From the NCBI GenBank assembly GCA_002189035.1, contig NEEC01000155.1, forward strand, positions 1-29,018: a stretch of DNA of 29,018 nt, given 5' to 3'. The notes below the pieces were generated by a model. It was not told the origin of the DNA. It saw only the letters and a list, made by a program, of their open reading frames with translations, and ran no database searches. Positions 11,219-21,447 of the stretch are shown piece by piece. Both the position numbers and the translations under genes were made by a program. Positions within the stretch are counted from its first letter, which is position 1. Each line of letters opens with the position of its first letter. This stretch comes from Utricularia gibba. Taxonomy: Eukaryota > Streptophyta > Magnoliopsida > Lamiales > Lentibulariaceae.

Positions 11219-12638
11219 ATGGGTTGTTTCGTTTCCAAATCGCCGGTTCGCACTCCTGGTTACGAGGATCCAACTCTTCTTGCTGCTGAAACTCCCTGTA
11301 AGTTCTATAAGAAAGCTTCGATTTTCGTTGAGGAGCCGGAAGAGGCCTTGTTTCATTTGCGTGTGTGTGTGTGTGTTTGCAGTTTCGGTAACTGAAGTTG
11401 AGGCTTTGTATGAGTTGTTCAAGAGGATAAGCTGTTCCATAATCAAAGACGGCCTTATTCATAAGGTACAGATCTTCCTCTTCTATTCGCTTCATGGTGT
11501 CCAAGACTAATTTTTGTTTTCCGGACTTTAAAGTAATGGGTTGTTTGTTACTTTTCAGGAGGAGTTTCAATTTGCACTCTTTAGGAATCAGAACAAGAGA
11601 AATCTGTTTGCAGACAGAGTATGTGTTCTATTTCCTTGATCCACTGAGTCGTTGGACTAATGTTTGCTTGCAAACTCAATGATACGTTTGTCTTGCTGTA
11701 GATATTCCACTTGTTTGATGACAAGGGCAATGGGGTCATCGATTTCGGGGAATTTGTGCGGTCATTGGGCGTTTTTCACCCAAATGCATCATATGATAGC
11801 AAAGTTTTGTGTAAGAATACAAGTTCTGCAATATCAGCAATGGTTTGTGTAAATAAATGGCAAACACTTTCTTGCCTCTGACCAATTACCTGCTTCTGCA
11901 GTTGCTTATCGATTGTATGATCTGCGGCACACCGGATTCATCGAGAGAGAAGAGGTAGTATGTTCTGCACCTCCCTCCTCTGAATGGCACACGTGAATCA
12001 ACATCTGTCCGAGACAGAGGACCTCGAACAGATGTTGATTTTGCTCTTTACACTTTATTTTCCTCATATATGCTTAAAAATGTGCACATTTGCTGTTCCC
12101 GTAAAAAGGCTTTTCTTGATTCACTGTGCTGAATTCTCCATCAAAATCTCATGGCGGAAGTGCCCATTTGACAGACAATCCTTGCTGATCTTTGTTATTT
12201 ATCCCCCTTCTGCTAAGTACTTTCTTCGATCCTGCAGTTGAAGATGATGGTTCTTGCTCTCTTATATGAATCAGAGCTATCACTCTCCGAGGATCTTATA
12301 GAGTTTATTGTAGACAGGGTATGTAAAGACAAGTTCTCAAGCATGCCGGTATCCCCTTGTACCTGAATCTATTCCTTTTTCCCCCTTCGCAGACATTCTC
12401 TGAGGCAGACTCCAAAGGAGACGGGAAGATCGATTTAGAAGAGTGGAAGGCGTTCGTTTCAAAGAACCCCTCTCTCATCAAGAACATGACACTTCCATAT
12501 CTGAAGTAACCATAACTAAGCTCAAAACTCGTTCATTATGATGGGGTGACTGATCCATCTGCATCTTCTTTTCAGGGACATCACATTGGCCTTCCCAGCT
12601 TCCTTGTTGAAGGAGATGCAGAGGATGTGGACCTGTGA
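11219..12638 (+). CDS. CBL: Calcineurin B-like calcium sensor (CBL4/5/8 clade)
   Basis: CBLs bind calcium through EF hands and recruit CIPK kinases to membranes. Exons: 11219-11297, 11383-11465, 11559-11618, 11702-11810, 11902-11954, 12238-12318, 12393-12505 and 12576-12638; all GT-AG, all phases close. The N-terminus MGCFVSKS carries Gly2 for myristoylation and Cys3 for palmitoylation. The first EF loop is the family's odd long form ([16 protein letters not shown]); others are [25 protein letters not shown] and [28 protein letters not shown] is a family hallmark. In the last exon one C seems missing at 12592-12597: adding it yields the conserved FPSF motif (CIPK phosphorylation site) and a stop at 12636-12638, 213 residues in all. 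As written, the frame runs on for about 75 unrelated residues to ~12870. Wording of exons 1-4 is closest to CBL4/SOS3; salt-stress signalling is inference. Confidence 0.92.
11361..11376 (+). repeat. (GT)8 microsatellite in CBL intron 1
   Basis: Eight GT units lie directly before the exon 2 acceptor (TTTGCAG ending at 11382). It occupies the place of a polypyrimidine tract, so length variation could affect splicing. Confidence 0.8.
11996..12040. repeat. 18-bp inverted repeat with 9-base loop in CBL intron 5
   Basis: The left arm 11996-12013 and right arm 12023-12040 are complementary at 17 of 18 positions; the loop is 12014-12022. The single mismatch would be C-A in plus-strand RNA and G-U in minus-strand RNA. 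It lies wholly inside intron 5 (11955-12237) and has no resemblance to the EF-hand coding sequence. Confidence 0.85.
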
Positions 12639-13119
12639 ATGCTATACCGGGGCTCGTCGGTTTCGCTTCCCCTGGTTCCTCCTACATGGAACGTCTCTTG
12701 GGAACAAGGAGACGAGAATGGCAGCCAGTCCAAGCCATCACCGACAGCCCATTCGATTCCATCACAAACCGGAGGCCTTGATGAGCATCAGCCAGCCTAT
12801 GTCCATTACCCATCGTGTCACCTTCTGTTTTTGTAGATTCTGTGTTACAGCAGCTGCGCTCTGCCTGTAACACTAAATAAGAAAAATGTCTGTAGATCTT
12901 GATGTGAGATCTGGGCTATGCAGTGTACGGGCTGCACCACATAGCTTGTTTTTCGACTCTGGATCAGAGTAAACGAAGCCCAGTTTTCTGCTCTGGGTGA
13001 GAGTGAAAATGATCAGAAACTGAACCTGTAGATATATTAACTTCTTTACATGATAAGGAGATGAAAGGAATTCACGCATTGATCCACTTCGTATTCGAAT
13101 TAACTGAATTCGAATGCGT
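12639..13119. other. Short spacer between convergent CBL and PME 3' ends
   Basis: The CBL 3' UTR begins at 12639 if the frame is restored; an AATAAG at 12876 is a possible weak poly(A) signal. The PME stop lies at 13120-13122 on the other strand. I see no clear minus-strand AATAAA here. The two 3' UTRs may overlap. Confidence 0.45.
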
Positions 13120-15149
13120 CTACGTGGACAGGCCGGCCAAATAGGAGACTCCCGTGGACGGCAGCCACGACGCCCCATAAATGAACTGCGCCACCGTGAA
13201 CTGGCTCGCCTCCACCGACGAATTGATGGCATGGTAGCCCTTCCAGTTGACCCGCTGGGACCCGGGGCCGGCAGCACCCGGCCCGTAATTCATATACTCG
13301 CCGTAGTACAGCGTGTCCAGTGCGAAGGTGGAGTTCCACTCGAGCCACCCCGCGGGTGCACGTGATCTCCGATGTACGACAGCATGTACACCGTCCGCGA
13401 GTAGAGCTTCCAGGGGCGGCCGAGGTACGTCGGGTAGGCCGACTTGGCGGCGTCCAGGTCGGGTTGCGCCACGACCCGGCAAGCGTGGATCGAGATGCCC
13501 GTGTTCTGGTTCGGGTCCTTCCGGTTCTGTGCGGTCAACGTGTTCTTCTGCCCCGGGAGCGGCTTCCGGGCGACAATGGTGCAGTTCTGGAAGACCACGG
13601 CGGCGTTGCCGAAGATGAAATCGACGGTGCCGTAGATGTCGCAGCCGCGGTAGAACTGGCGCTGCGAGTGGGCGTAGAGCGTGTCTTGATATCCGATGAT
13701 GTTGCAACGGTAGACCACCGCGTGGTCGGCGCTGATGCGAAGCGCCACCGCTTGGTGCCGCCCGGACCCGCCCAATTCTCGAAGGTCAAATCACGAGCCA
13801 CGAACCCATTCCCCGATGCGGCTACAGTACACAGAAAATGAATGATTCTTAGGCAGCAGACAGACACGGACATGGCCTACCAGAACATGGATCATTTTCC
13901 CTAATCACACGACGGCGCCAACCGTCACCTTAATTCCCTTGTCCAAAAACCCTAAATTATGAGGCGCCTGATCACCCTTCTAAAAAATACTACTTTTTAA
14001 CCCAGAAATATATAGAAAAATGATGAAATCAAAATATACTACAAAATTACCGAAAGTGGCGGTACGGAAGGTGGTGACGTTATCCATGACGCTTTTACCG
14101 CCTGAGATGAAGGTCTTAGTCTTCCCGTCTCCGATCATCATGATGTTGGTTTTGGACCTGGAGATCTTCAACAAGTCCTCTTCGTACCTGCGGGGGCAGT
14201 CACCGATTCTTGATTTAAAAACAAAAACAAAAAAAAGGAGGTAATGACAGAGGTGAAAAAAGTGAAGAAACTTACTTGCCAGCCTTGATGTAGATGATGA
14301 ATCGGCGGGTACTATTGGAAGGGGCCAGCTTGATGGCCTCGGTGATGGTCTTGCACGTGGCGTTGCCGTCTGGGGAAACGACGACGTCTGGCTTGATGCC
14401 CGCGGCTGGGGTGTCTAGCAGGAGCCTGTCCCTGCGGGAGAGCCAATGGGGGTAGGAGGAGGGATCGCGGCCGTCGGCGAGAGTGAGGAGGCGTCGGCGG
14501 CGGCGGTTCTCTATGGGGATCCCGGAGAAGTAGGCCTCGCTGCTGCGGCCGGTGGCCGTGGCGGTGTAGATGGCGAGGCAGTTGCTCACCAGCTCCGAGA
14601 GGTCCTTGAGACGGAGGTACATTTGGCTCTTGACTTGGCCTCTCAAATCCGCGAATCCGTCGGTGCAAGTATCGTGGTTCGTCATCGCCGCGCTGAGCCA
14701 CGTCAGCACATCGGAGGAACCCTTTCCGCCGCCGCGACTGATGACGGAGAGAGATCGCGAGAGTAGTTCCACGGAGTGGTCGAGGAGCTCAAGGCAGTCC
14801 TCGTAGGCAGCCCTGACCTTCTCATCCATCTCAAAGTCGTTGCTAATATCAGAAGCCGCGTACAGCGCCTGCCCAAATCTCTGAAGCGTGAAGTTCACGG
14901 ACATGTGTACCGGATCCCCGCCGGGGACAGCCGCGGCCGACTCCGAGAGCGATTCAAGACACAGTTCCGGGAAACGAGTACGGCCACAAACCGCCTGACT
15001 CCCCTCAAGAACCCGTCCGCCACCGCAGCCGTCGGGGACAGCGCCATTACCACCGCTATCACAATCACCATACGCAGGAGCCTACCGACACTCGACCTGC
15101 CATGGCCGGTGAACCGCCGCCCGTACCTCATGGAACCCCAGCCGCTCAT
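13120..15149 (-). CDS. Pectinesterase/pectinesterase inhibitor (type-I PME)
   Basis: The secreted enzyme removes methyl esters from wall homogalacturonan. Exons on minus: 15149-14276, 14187-14051, 13821-13120, GT-AG with matching phases. A hydrophobic signal (LLRMVIVIAVVMAL) precedes an inhibitor-like pro-region (RTRFPELC, later NHDTC). RRRRLL around residue 220 fits the site cleaved by subtilases such as S1P; RRDRLLL follows. The catalytic domain shows TATFAASGNGFVARDLTFEN, HQAVALR, YQDTLY, GTVDFIFGNA, LGRPWK, GWLEW and WLPSTGV. Active-site Gln, two Asp and Arg are all present. Three frame breaks (14965-15050; 13758-13763 before HQAVALR; 13350-13356 before GWLEW) each close with one added base, giving ~571 residues, normal for type I. 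The start at 15149 is preferred over 15221 because a TATA box at 15245-15251 puts transcription start near 15218. Exon 3 is distinctly GC-rich compared with its neighbours. Confidence 0.92.
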
Positions 15150-15244
15150 ATGTAGGTCACGACACAGCTGAGGAGTCTGAATTTTCCCTGGCTCCGGCTC
15201 GGGAGGAGACCTGTGAATCATCTCATGGCCATGGGATGGGACGC

Positions 15245-15251
15245 ATTTATA
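15245..15251 (-). promoter_or_regulatory. TATA box of the PME gene
   Basis: TATAAAT on the minus strand, ~96 bases upstream of the preferred PME start codon. Spacing predicts transcription start near 15218, just inside or below the more distal in-frame ATG at 15221, which argues against that ATG being used. Confidence 0.6.
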
Positions 15252-18200
15252 CCACCATCCTGTAAATATCTACTAACACCAAAGATATTCCTGGTAAGAA
15301 TCACCTTGTGGTCGAGTTTTTTTTTTTTCTTTTTCAGTTTTAAAGCATGTGATTCTTTTAGAAAGAAAAATCTATTTGCGCAAATATTTTTTTTAAAAAA
15401 GGAGCAATTTTGATACTTTTTTTATTGGATGATTATCCATTTGTCTCTATTTCACTATCCAACAAGTGTATTATTTTTAAATTTTCTTTCCTAATGTGTA
15501 TCTTTATAGAAAAATGCTACATTATCTTTCGTTGATAGATTAGAAGTCTAAAATTCGGACTAATCCATTCGATTCGTCGATTAATCGATTCAAGTACATC
15601 AATCAATGATATATTTGGAAGAGTAGTTATCTCCAATTTCCCTAACATCCACTAAATCAACAAAAATTAATATTTTTTTTACCCATGTGTGAAAAAGATG
15701 AGCAATTTTCTAAATTATGATCTTATTATTTTAGTGAGGGGGATGTGATGTGGTATGCACATACATGTGATGATGGCATGGCAATTTGTTGTTGTACCAA
15801 CCACTTAAATTCATGTCCAACCACTCCCCATTGCTACATTATTCATTTCAGTTATAAAATAGAAATAACACAAATCTTTAGAATGGGGTGGTAAATTGTT
15901 TGGGAATTTACTTATAAGATAAAACATAATTGAAAATTTTAAATTTGAAATGCGTTTGGTAGATGGATTTAACATAAACCCATATTTTTTTAATTTGTTT
16001 TCAATAAATATATGTGTAAAATATAAATTTATCCAAATCATATTTTAAATTAAATGAATAGTTTTGTGGGATCAAGAATTAAGTTGAGAGAATTTAAAAA
16101 TGGTTGAATAATAATAGAGAAGTTGGGATTTAAGACACACGCGACACACCACGCAGTTGGTAGCCAACAATCATTCATCCACGGACACGTCATCTTTCAA
16201 GATCAGCAACAAAAAATAGAAAAGAAAATATAATTAATTACGTGTTAATATTCATGTAACAAAACATGAGCACCACGAAAATAATTTATTATTTTATATG
16301 ATAAATTCCAGCACCGATATTTGGTCAAATCTTACAACTCATGGTTGTACGAACGAACGCCACACCCATCATGTGTGTGCCACGTGGAATGTGTCTCACA
16401 CCACAGAAATGAAAAGGAGGTGTTTGTTTGAAACCAAAAAATAAAAACATAAATCAATATCGCCGCGACCACGAGGGTAAATGTGCGGAATATGATTTAA
16501 ATTACGTTTTTCGTGACTAATTATATCATTTAGGTAAAAGCAGAGATATTATCGGAAAAAATTTACTATTAATAGTTTAATAAGAAATTAATTGAATATA
16601 TTGAGCTGATAAAACTATTTAAAAATATATATAAAAATTTCATCGTAATTTAATTAAACAGTAAATGGATCAAATGGTGGTTACAACTATTAGTGCAAAA
16701 TCGATATAATACTAAGTTGAATCATATAATTCAAACCCAAATCCGATTCGAATAACGAAGGATGTAATCCATATGCGATGCAATTTATTTTCTTGTTACA
16801 TAATATGATTTGGTGGGTTGGTTATGTCGGAGCATATGCTTGATTAGGTGAAGAGTGATTCCCGTTTATGAGAAATAAAGCATCAGAAATGGAGGGGAGC
16901 GAGGCATGGGGGCGACAGGAGAAGTGTCAAGTGTTTTTCTCCCTGTCTAAAAGGGAATCCAAATCGAACTGCCATCGGGCGGCTGAGAAATCAAGTAATG
17001 TACCATACTTACTCTTTCGTATGGAAATGACATTAAACGTAAAATCGTAAGAATTTAGATTGATTCTAAAATTATTGATCGTGAAGCTCTAGAAAAAAAG
17101 CTATTTAGATGATCATTTCACCTTGATAATGATATCAAATACAATACGTTCGTTCTTCTTTTATTATGTTATTGCTTTAGTTTGAATGCAACTTATTGAA
17201 ACTCAGTATTTGATAAGTGAGTGAATACATTGAAATATATAAAACACATTAGATCATATTTGAAAAGATAAAGTTTAATTGGTTATTATTAATGTACAAT
17301 ATTTTGTATTTATTATTTCAATTTTTAGATATGGTATTATTTGATGATCAAATATTAATTACTTGTCTCTTCTTTGTGTCCAGTCTTATCTTTTGGGGTA
17401 GGTAGTTGCAATATTTTAGATTTTGGATGGGTGAAAATTATTTGGTGGGAGGGAGGGACAGTGTCAATGTCATCTGTTTGAAATTTAAAACACAAAAACG
17501 GAATCGTTTGGACATTTGCTCGTGGACACAAATGTTTATCAAAAGATTCATTTCCGAATGGGGCGGGGTAAAGCGAGTGATGCATCAGCTTGGGCAACTA
17601 ACCATGTGCTCGCTCCATGATGCTGCTGCTGCTGATATGGGGATTAGGCACCTGACTTTAAACTGCTCGCATCATTCGCCTCCATCTCTGGATATCTTCT
17701 ATGTATCCCATGGCGACGGCGCGGGCATCGGATTCAGAGCACGCCGTCGCCACCGTCGCCTCTGATTCCTTGTGCAATCAAATCAATACTGATGGTTGCT
17801 GTGTTTCTTAACTAGACATCGGGCGGATGGGTCGCCCAGATCGACTGTGGAACGAATGTGGGCTGATTTTATCAGGCAGCATGTTGAAATAATGGACTTT
17901 TGGTTATGGAGATGAGAAAAACACCGAGTATCCCTCTCTTGAAATGATGACCATTCTGATGATGCCATCTTGTGAACACTCAATACCACAACTCCATGTC
18001 TGGATTTGACAGGATAGGACTTGATATTGGGGGCTATTCGGCTGAACATGTTCCAGTGATGGAGGAAGATATGAAGACAGATAGCAACTCCACCCTGAAT
18101 CGTCTTTTAAAGGAGAAATTTTTGTCGGTTTCATTATGCAATAATAAGGAATCTGGTGGTTCCGAATGTCCGTAGTGTGACATTCTGTGCAAGAATTGGG

Positions 18201-18660
18201 CACTGGGTTTTACGTGAAATCAAGGCCCGCCGGAGAAGACGACCTGGCGGCAACGCAGTAAACCGTGAAGCCGTTATAACAAGTGAAAGGGAGAGAAAGT
18301 GGATTTGGGAGTGGATCATTGGCCTTCAAGGTGACCCCGGAACTCGTTTCTCGGTGAAAAAGACAACTGCTTCATCGAAGACAGTACGACCATCCCCGAG
18401 TGGTCTTCCATCACATTTAACACTGAGCGAGTTCTCAATAAATTCTGGGTAGGAGAAGCATATTGAATAGGGAAAGCCAGTCGATCACTTTAGTATGCAC
18501 ATCTAAAATCAATTTTAGAGAAGCAATTTCGAAAAATTATCATGCACAAATCAGGGATGAAACCACCAATCACAGTTTTCTAGTTCACATCATTGAAGAC
18601 ATTACTACAAATAAACCATATTGGCACTGGTGCAACTTGTTGTTAGGTGAAAGGGGCGCC
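15252..18660. other. Intergenic region between divergent PME and first WSD gene
   Basis: AT-rich to ~17390, with a G-box CACGTG at 16381-16386 about 1.1 kb upstream of the PME gene. From ~17390 to ~18460 base composition becomes more balanced and there are open frames (17406-17765 plus; 17783-18203 minus; 18156-18452 plus). None reads as a known family, and none has convincing spliced continuation. A CTG run (17619-17634) is visible. I cannot assign a gene here. Confidence 0.45.
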
Positions 18661-18667
18661 TATATAA
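18661..18667 (+). promoter_or_regulatory. TATA box of the first WSD gene
   Basis: TATATAA, 49 bases before the start codon at 18716. Expected transcription start near 18690 gives a short 5' UTR in which 18716 is the first ATG, in a good context (GAGAATGGC). Confidence 0.7.
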
Positions 18668-18715
18668 CGGTATCAGGCGGTGGCGGGCTGACCAACTCCG
18701 GTGCATAGACTGAGA

Positions 18716-20852
18716 ATGGCCGACGGGAATGAGGAAGTGCAGAATGCAAGCCCCTTTTCACGGCTGATGCATACACCCAATTTCAATCTCTGCATCATCG
18801 TCGTTATGGGTTTCAGCACTCCACTCGACGTCGCGTTTGTCAAGCATGTCGCCGCCCAAACCTTGCTTAAGCACCCTCGCTTCTCAAGCATCCTTGTGAG
18901 TATGTATATTGCTGCAATTCTGAATTGAGTTCAAGTTCTAGACCTAACCTCGACGAGCATGGTGGCGTTCTGCGCCTGGTGGGGTTAGGTTTTGGAGGAT
19001 GAGATGCGGTTCAAAATGTCGTGGAAGCCGACTAAACCCAACATCGAGGAGCATGTCTTGGTGCCGGATTTGGATTTGGAGGCGGAGGCCGATCGAGGGG
19101 ATGGGTTCGTGGCGGGGTTCATATCGAGCATCGGGCATATCCCGATGGATCACTCCAAGCCCTTATGGGAACTCCACATTCTGAACGTGAAAACCAGCAA
19201 CTCTACCGCCACCGCCGTGTTCAAGATCCACCACTCTGTCGGCGACGGCGTATCCCTCATGTCGATTCTCTTAGCGTGTGGCAGGAAACTCTCCGACCCC
19301 GAAGCTCTGCCGGTTCTCCCCACGACAGTTCAACGGCGAAGCAAGAAGAGTAACCGTGACAAGGGAATATGTTCATTTATGATCACCATCATTTGGAGAA
19401 TGCTTTCGATCGCGTACTATACGATAAGGGACACAGTAGAGTTCGTGGCTACACTTGTATTTTTAAAAGACTCCGCCACTCCGATCAACGCCTCGTCGGC
19501 GAGGATGCGGCAGCTAAACTCCCGAGGACGTACGTCCACCGTATCCTCGATTTCGACGACGTTAAGCTGATTAAGAATGCCCTGAAAGCGGTACTTTCTT
19601 CTACTCCTCCGCTCAAAATACTGAAACTGATCTCGAACCCACTCTTTCTTGATGTTTTCAGACAGTTAACGACGTGTTCCTCGGAATCACTCAGGCGGCC
19701 CTCGCCAGTTATCTCCAGAGAAGAACATGTGGTGACGTGGCTTCTTCTTCCTCTTCTACTAAAACCAGGGCGTTCACTAATCACCTTTTTCACATGCATT
19801 TATTTAATGGGCTATTTTTATAATAAAAATGATTATATTTTTAGAAATTTTAATAGTATAATTAAGTATGAAATTTGATTTCTGTTTTTGTTTTAGAGCA
19901 AGAAGAAAATGGACATCTTATTGTGCTTATTACCTGTATTGTTTCTTGTAGCACCCGAGACAGTGGGGACGAAAGAAGAAAATGGTGCAAATGTGAAGCA
20001 GAAGAGGAAGCATCATCCCCTCAGAGAGCTTCGCATACGGGCTCTTGCGCCGTTCAATCTCCGGCCATCCCCTACGGTTGAAGTAGAAACCGCCGACGAG
20101 TCCGTACCATCTCAGACGATTCTTTTCATTCGACATTGTGTTTCTGGTTGTGGGCAGGATACGTACGAGGTGATACGCAAGGAGAAAAAGATGGCCGACG
20201 TGAAGATGTGGGGAAACATAGTGAGCTTCGTCATACTTCCAATGAAGCTGTGCACCAGAGAAGACCCCCTGTCGTACATACGTGATGCGCAGGCTGTGAT
20301 GAACAGGAAGAAGCTCTCCTTCCAAACTCACGTCCAGTACTACTTCATGAAGCTCGTCATCTACCTGTTTGGAGTGAACGTGAGTGTCCATCTGCTTTCT
20401 GTCGATAATCTGCTACAACACTGTTTCATGGTACTACGCTGTGCTTTCAGGCTGGAGCTCTTTTACTGAACATGTTTGTATCAAACATTACCTTTGGGAT
20501 TTCGAGCGTGATCGGGCCGATGCATGAGATCAGTTTCTTGGGACATCCTCTCACCTACCTCGCACCGACGGTCACCGGAATCCCACTGGTGAGTACCTCC
20601 TCCTCCATAATAATGGCAGTTACCAGTTCCATGCACATGTCTCTGTTTTCTTATTGTTGCTTTCAGCCACTGGTGATCCACTTCCAAAGCTACGCGAAGA
20701 AGCTGATAGTGTTCCTGGCGATTGATGAGGCGGTGATACCTGACCCTCATCAGCTCTGCGAGGATTTTCAGAACTCCCTTCGAATTATAAAGGAGGCCGT
20801 CGTGAAGAGCATGAGCGGCGGCGACGGGGTGAGCAAACCAGATGGGAGTTGA
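18716..20852 (+). CDS. WSD1-like wax ester synthase/diacylglycerol acyltransferase, copy A
   Basis: These endoplasmic-reticulum enzymes join acyl-CoA to fatty alcohols or diacylglycerol; Arabidopsis WSD1 makes stem wax esters. Exons: 18716-18895, 18989-19590, 19662-19731, 19952-20082, 20158-20379, 20451-20588, 20667-20852, all GT-AG. The N-terminal SPFSRLMHTPNFNL, the catalytic HHSVGDG (residues 141-147), PMDHSKPLWELHILNVKTSN, SDPEALPVLP, FDDVKLIKNA, NLRPSPTVE and the C-terminal IHFQSYAKKLIVFLAIDE and DPHQLCEDF are all WSD landmarks. A hydrophobic stretch lies near MITIIWRMLSIAYY. One base seems missing at 19498-19499, between ATPINASS and GEDAAAKLP; adding it makes the total length divisible by three (509 residues). 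The exon 3-4 junction is the least certain: I paired the donor after 19731 with the acceptor before 19952 because this keeps frame into LRIRALAPFNLRPS. Tandem with copy B. Confidence 0.9.
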
Positions 20853-21447
20853 TGATATAAAGGTCACCAGTTGCAGTAGTTGTGTGCATAGTTCCCCTGT
20901 TCTTTCCTTTTTCGTCCATCTGTAATGTGAACCTCCACCGCATGCTCCAGTTTTCTGGCACTCTCCGGTAGGCACGTGCTCTTGATCTGTAACTCTGTAG
21001 ACGCCAAATGGCTACCTACCGTCATGTCCACAGCATTCAATTCCAAATCGAAACTCCATCGTCTTCTCCTACAAAGCATGCGGCATCATTAATGGCAGTC
21101 ACAAGGAGGAGGAGGAGACTAATCCAGGCCTGTTATTTTCCATCCATTTGGCTGCTTCTCCAATCCCAATTCATTCACGTTTTTCTTTCCTTTTTGTATC
21201 CATAAGAATCATTATCTTAACCTTCCTTTTTAAAAGACTGAGGTGGTGCATGTAGCATGGAGAAGATGGTGATGGATAATGAAAGCCCATAACTTCACTT
21301 TTCCGATCAGACTGTACTTCTGGGTTTGAAAGTTTCTGCAAGTCCACCAACCAACCACATAACCACTGGTCGCCTCTTCTTCTTCTTCTTCTGCTGCTGC
21401 TGCTCCTGCTGTTGCTTATATGCATATCAGACTCAAAGGCAGATAAG
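20853..21447. other. Spacer between the two WSD copies
   Basis: 595 bases containing the 3' UTR of copy A and the promoter of copy B. No coding frame of note. A CTT/CTG-type imperfect trinucleotide repeat lies at 21377-21416, directly upstream of the copy B start. No clear canonical TATA box or AATAAA was found. Confidence 0.5.
21377..21416 (+). repeat. Imperfect CTT/CTG trinucleotide repeat upstream of WSD copy B
   Basis: Five TTC-type units pass into TGC-type units, 32-71 bases before the start codon. Pyrimidine-rich tracts here probably fall in the 5' UTR or core promoter. Confidence 0.75.

Noticed and set aside
12586..12870. Independent small plus-strand gene at the CBL 3' end
   Set aside because: It is the out-of-frame run-on of CBL exon 8 into the 3' UTR; the residues after FPAS match nothing recognisable.
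13114..13841. Several long plus-strand open frames opposite PME exon 3
   Set aside because: They are shadows of a GC-rich coding exon on the other strand; translations are Arg/Pro/Gly-rich without family motifs.
14895..15221. ATG at 15221 as PME start
   Set aside because: A minus-strand TATA box at 15245-15251 predicts transcription start near 15218, so this ATG is probably not in the transcript. The ATG at 15149 or 15131 just before the hydrophobic segment fits better.
19732..19880. Coding continuation of WSD copy A exon 3 past 19731 (open to ~19878)
   Set aside because: The frame becomes AT-rich and loses similarity; a GT donor at 19732 and an acceptor at 19951 restore the family sequence in correct phase.
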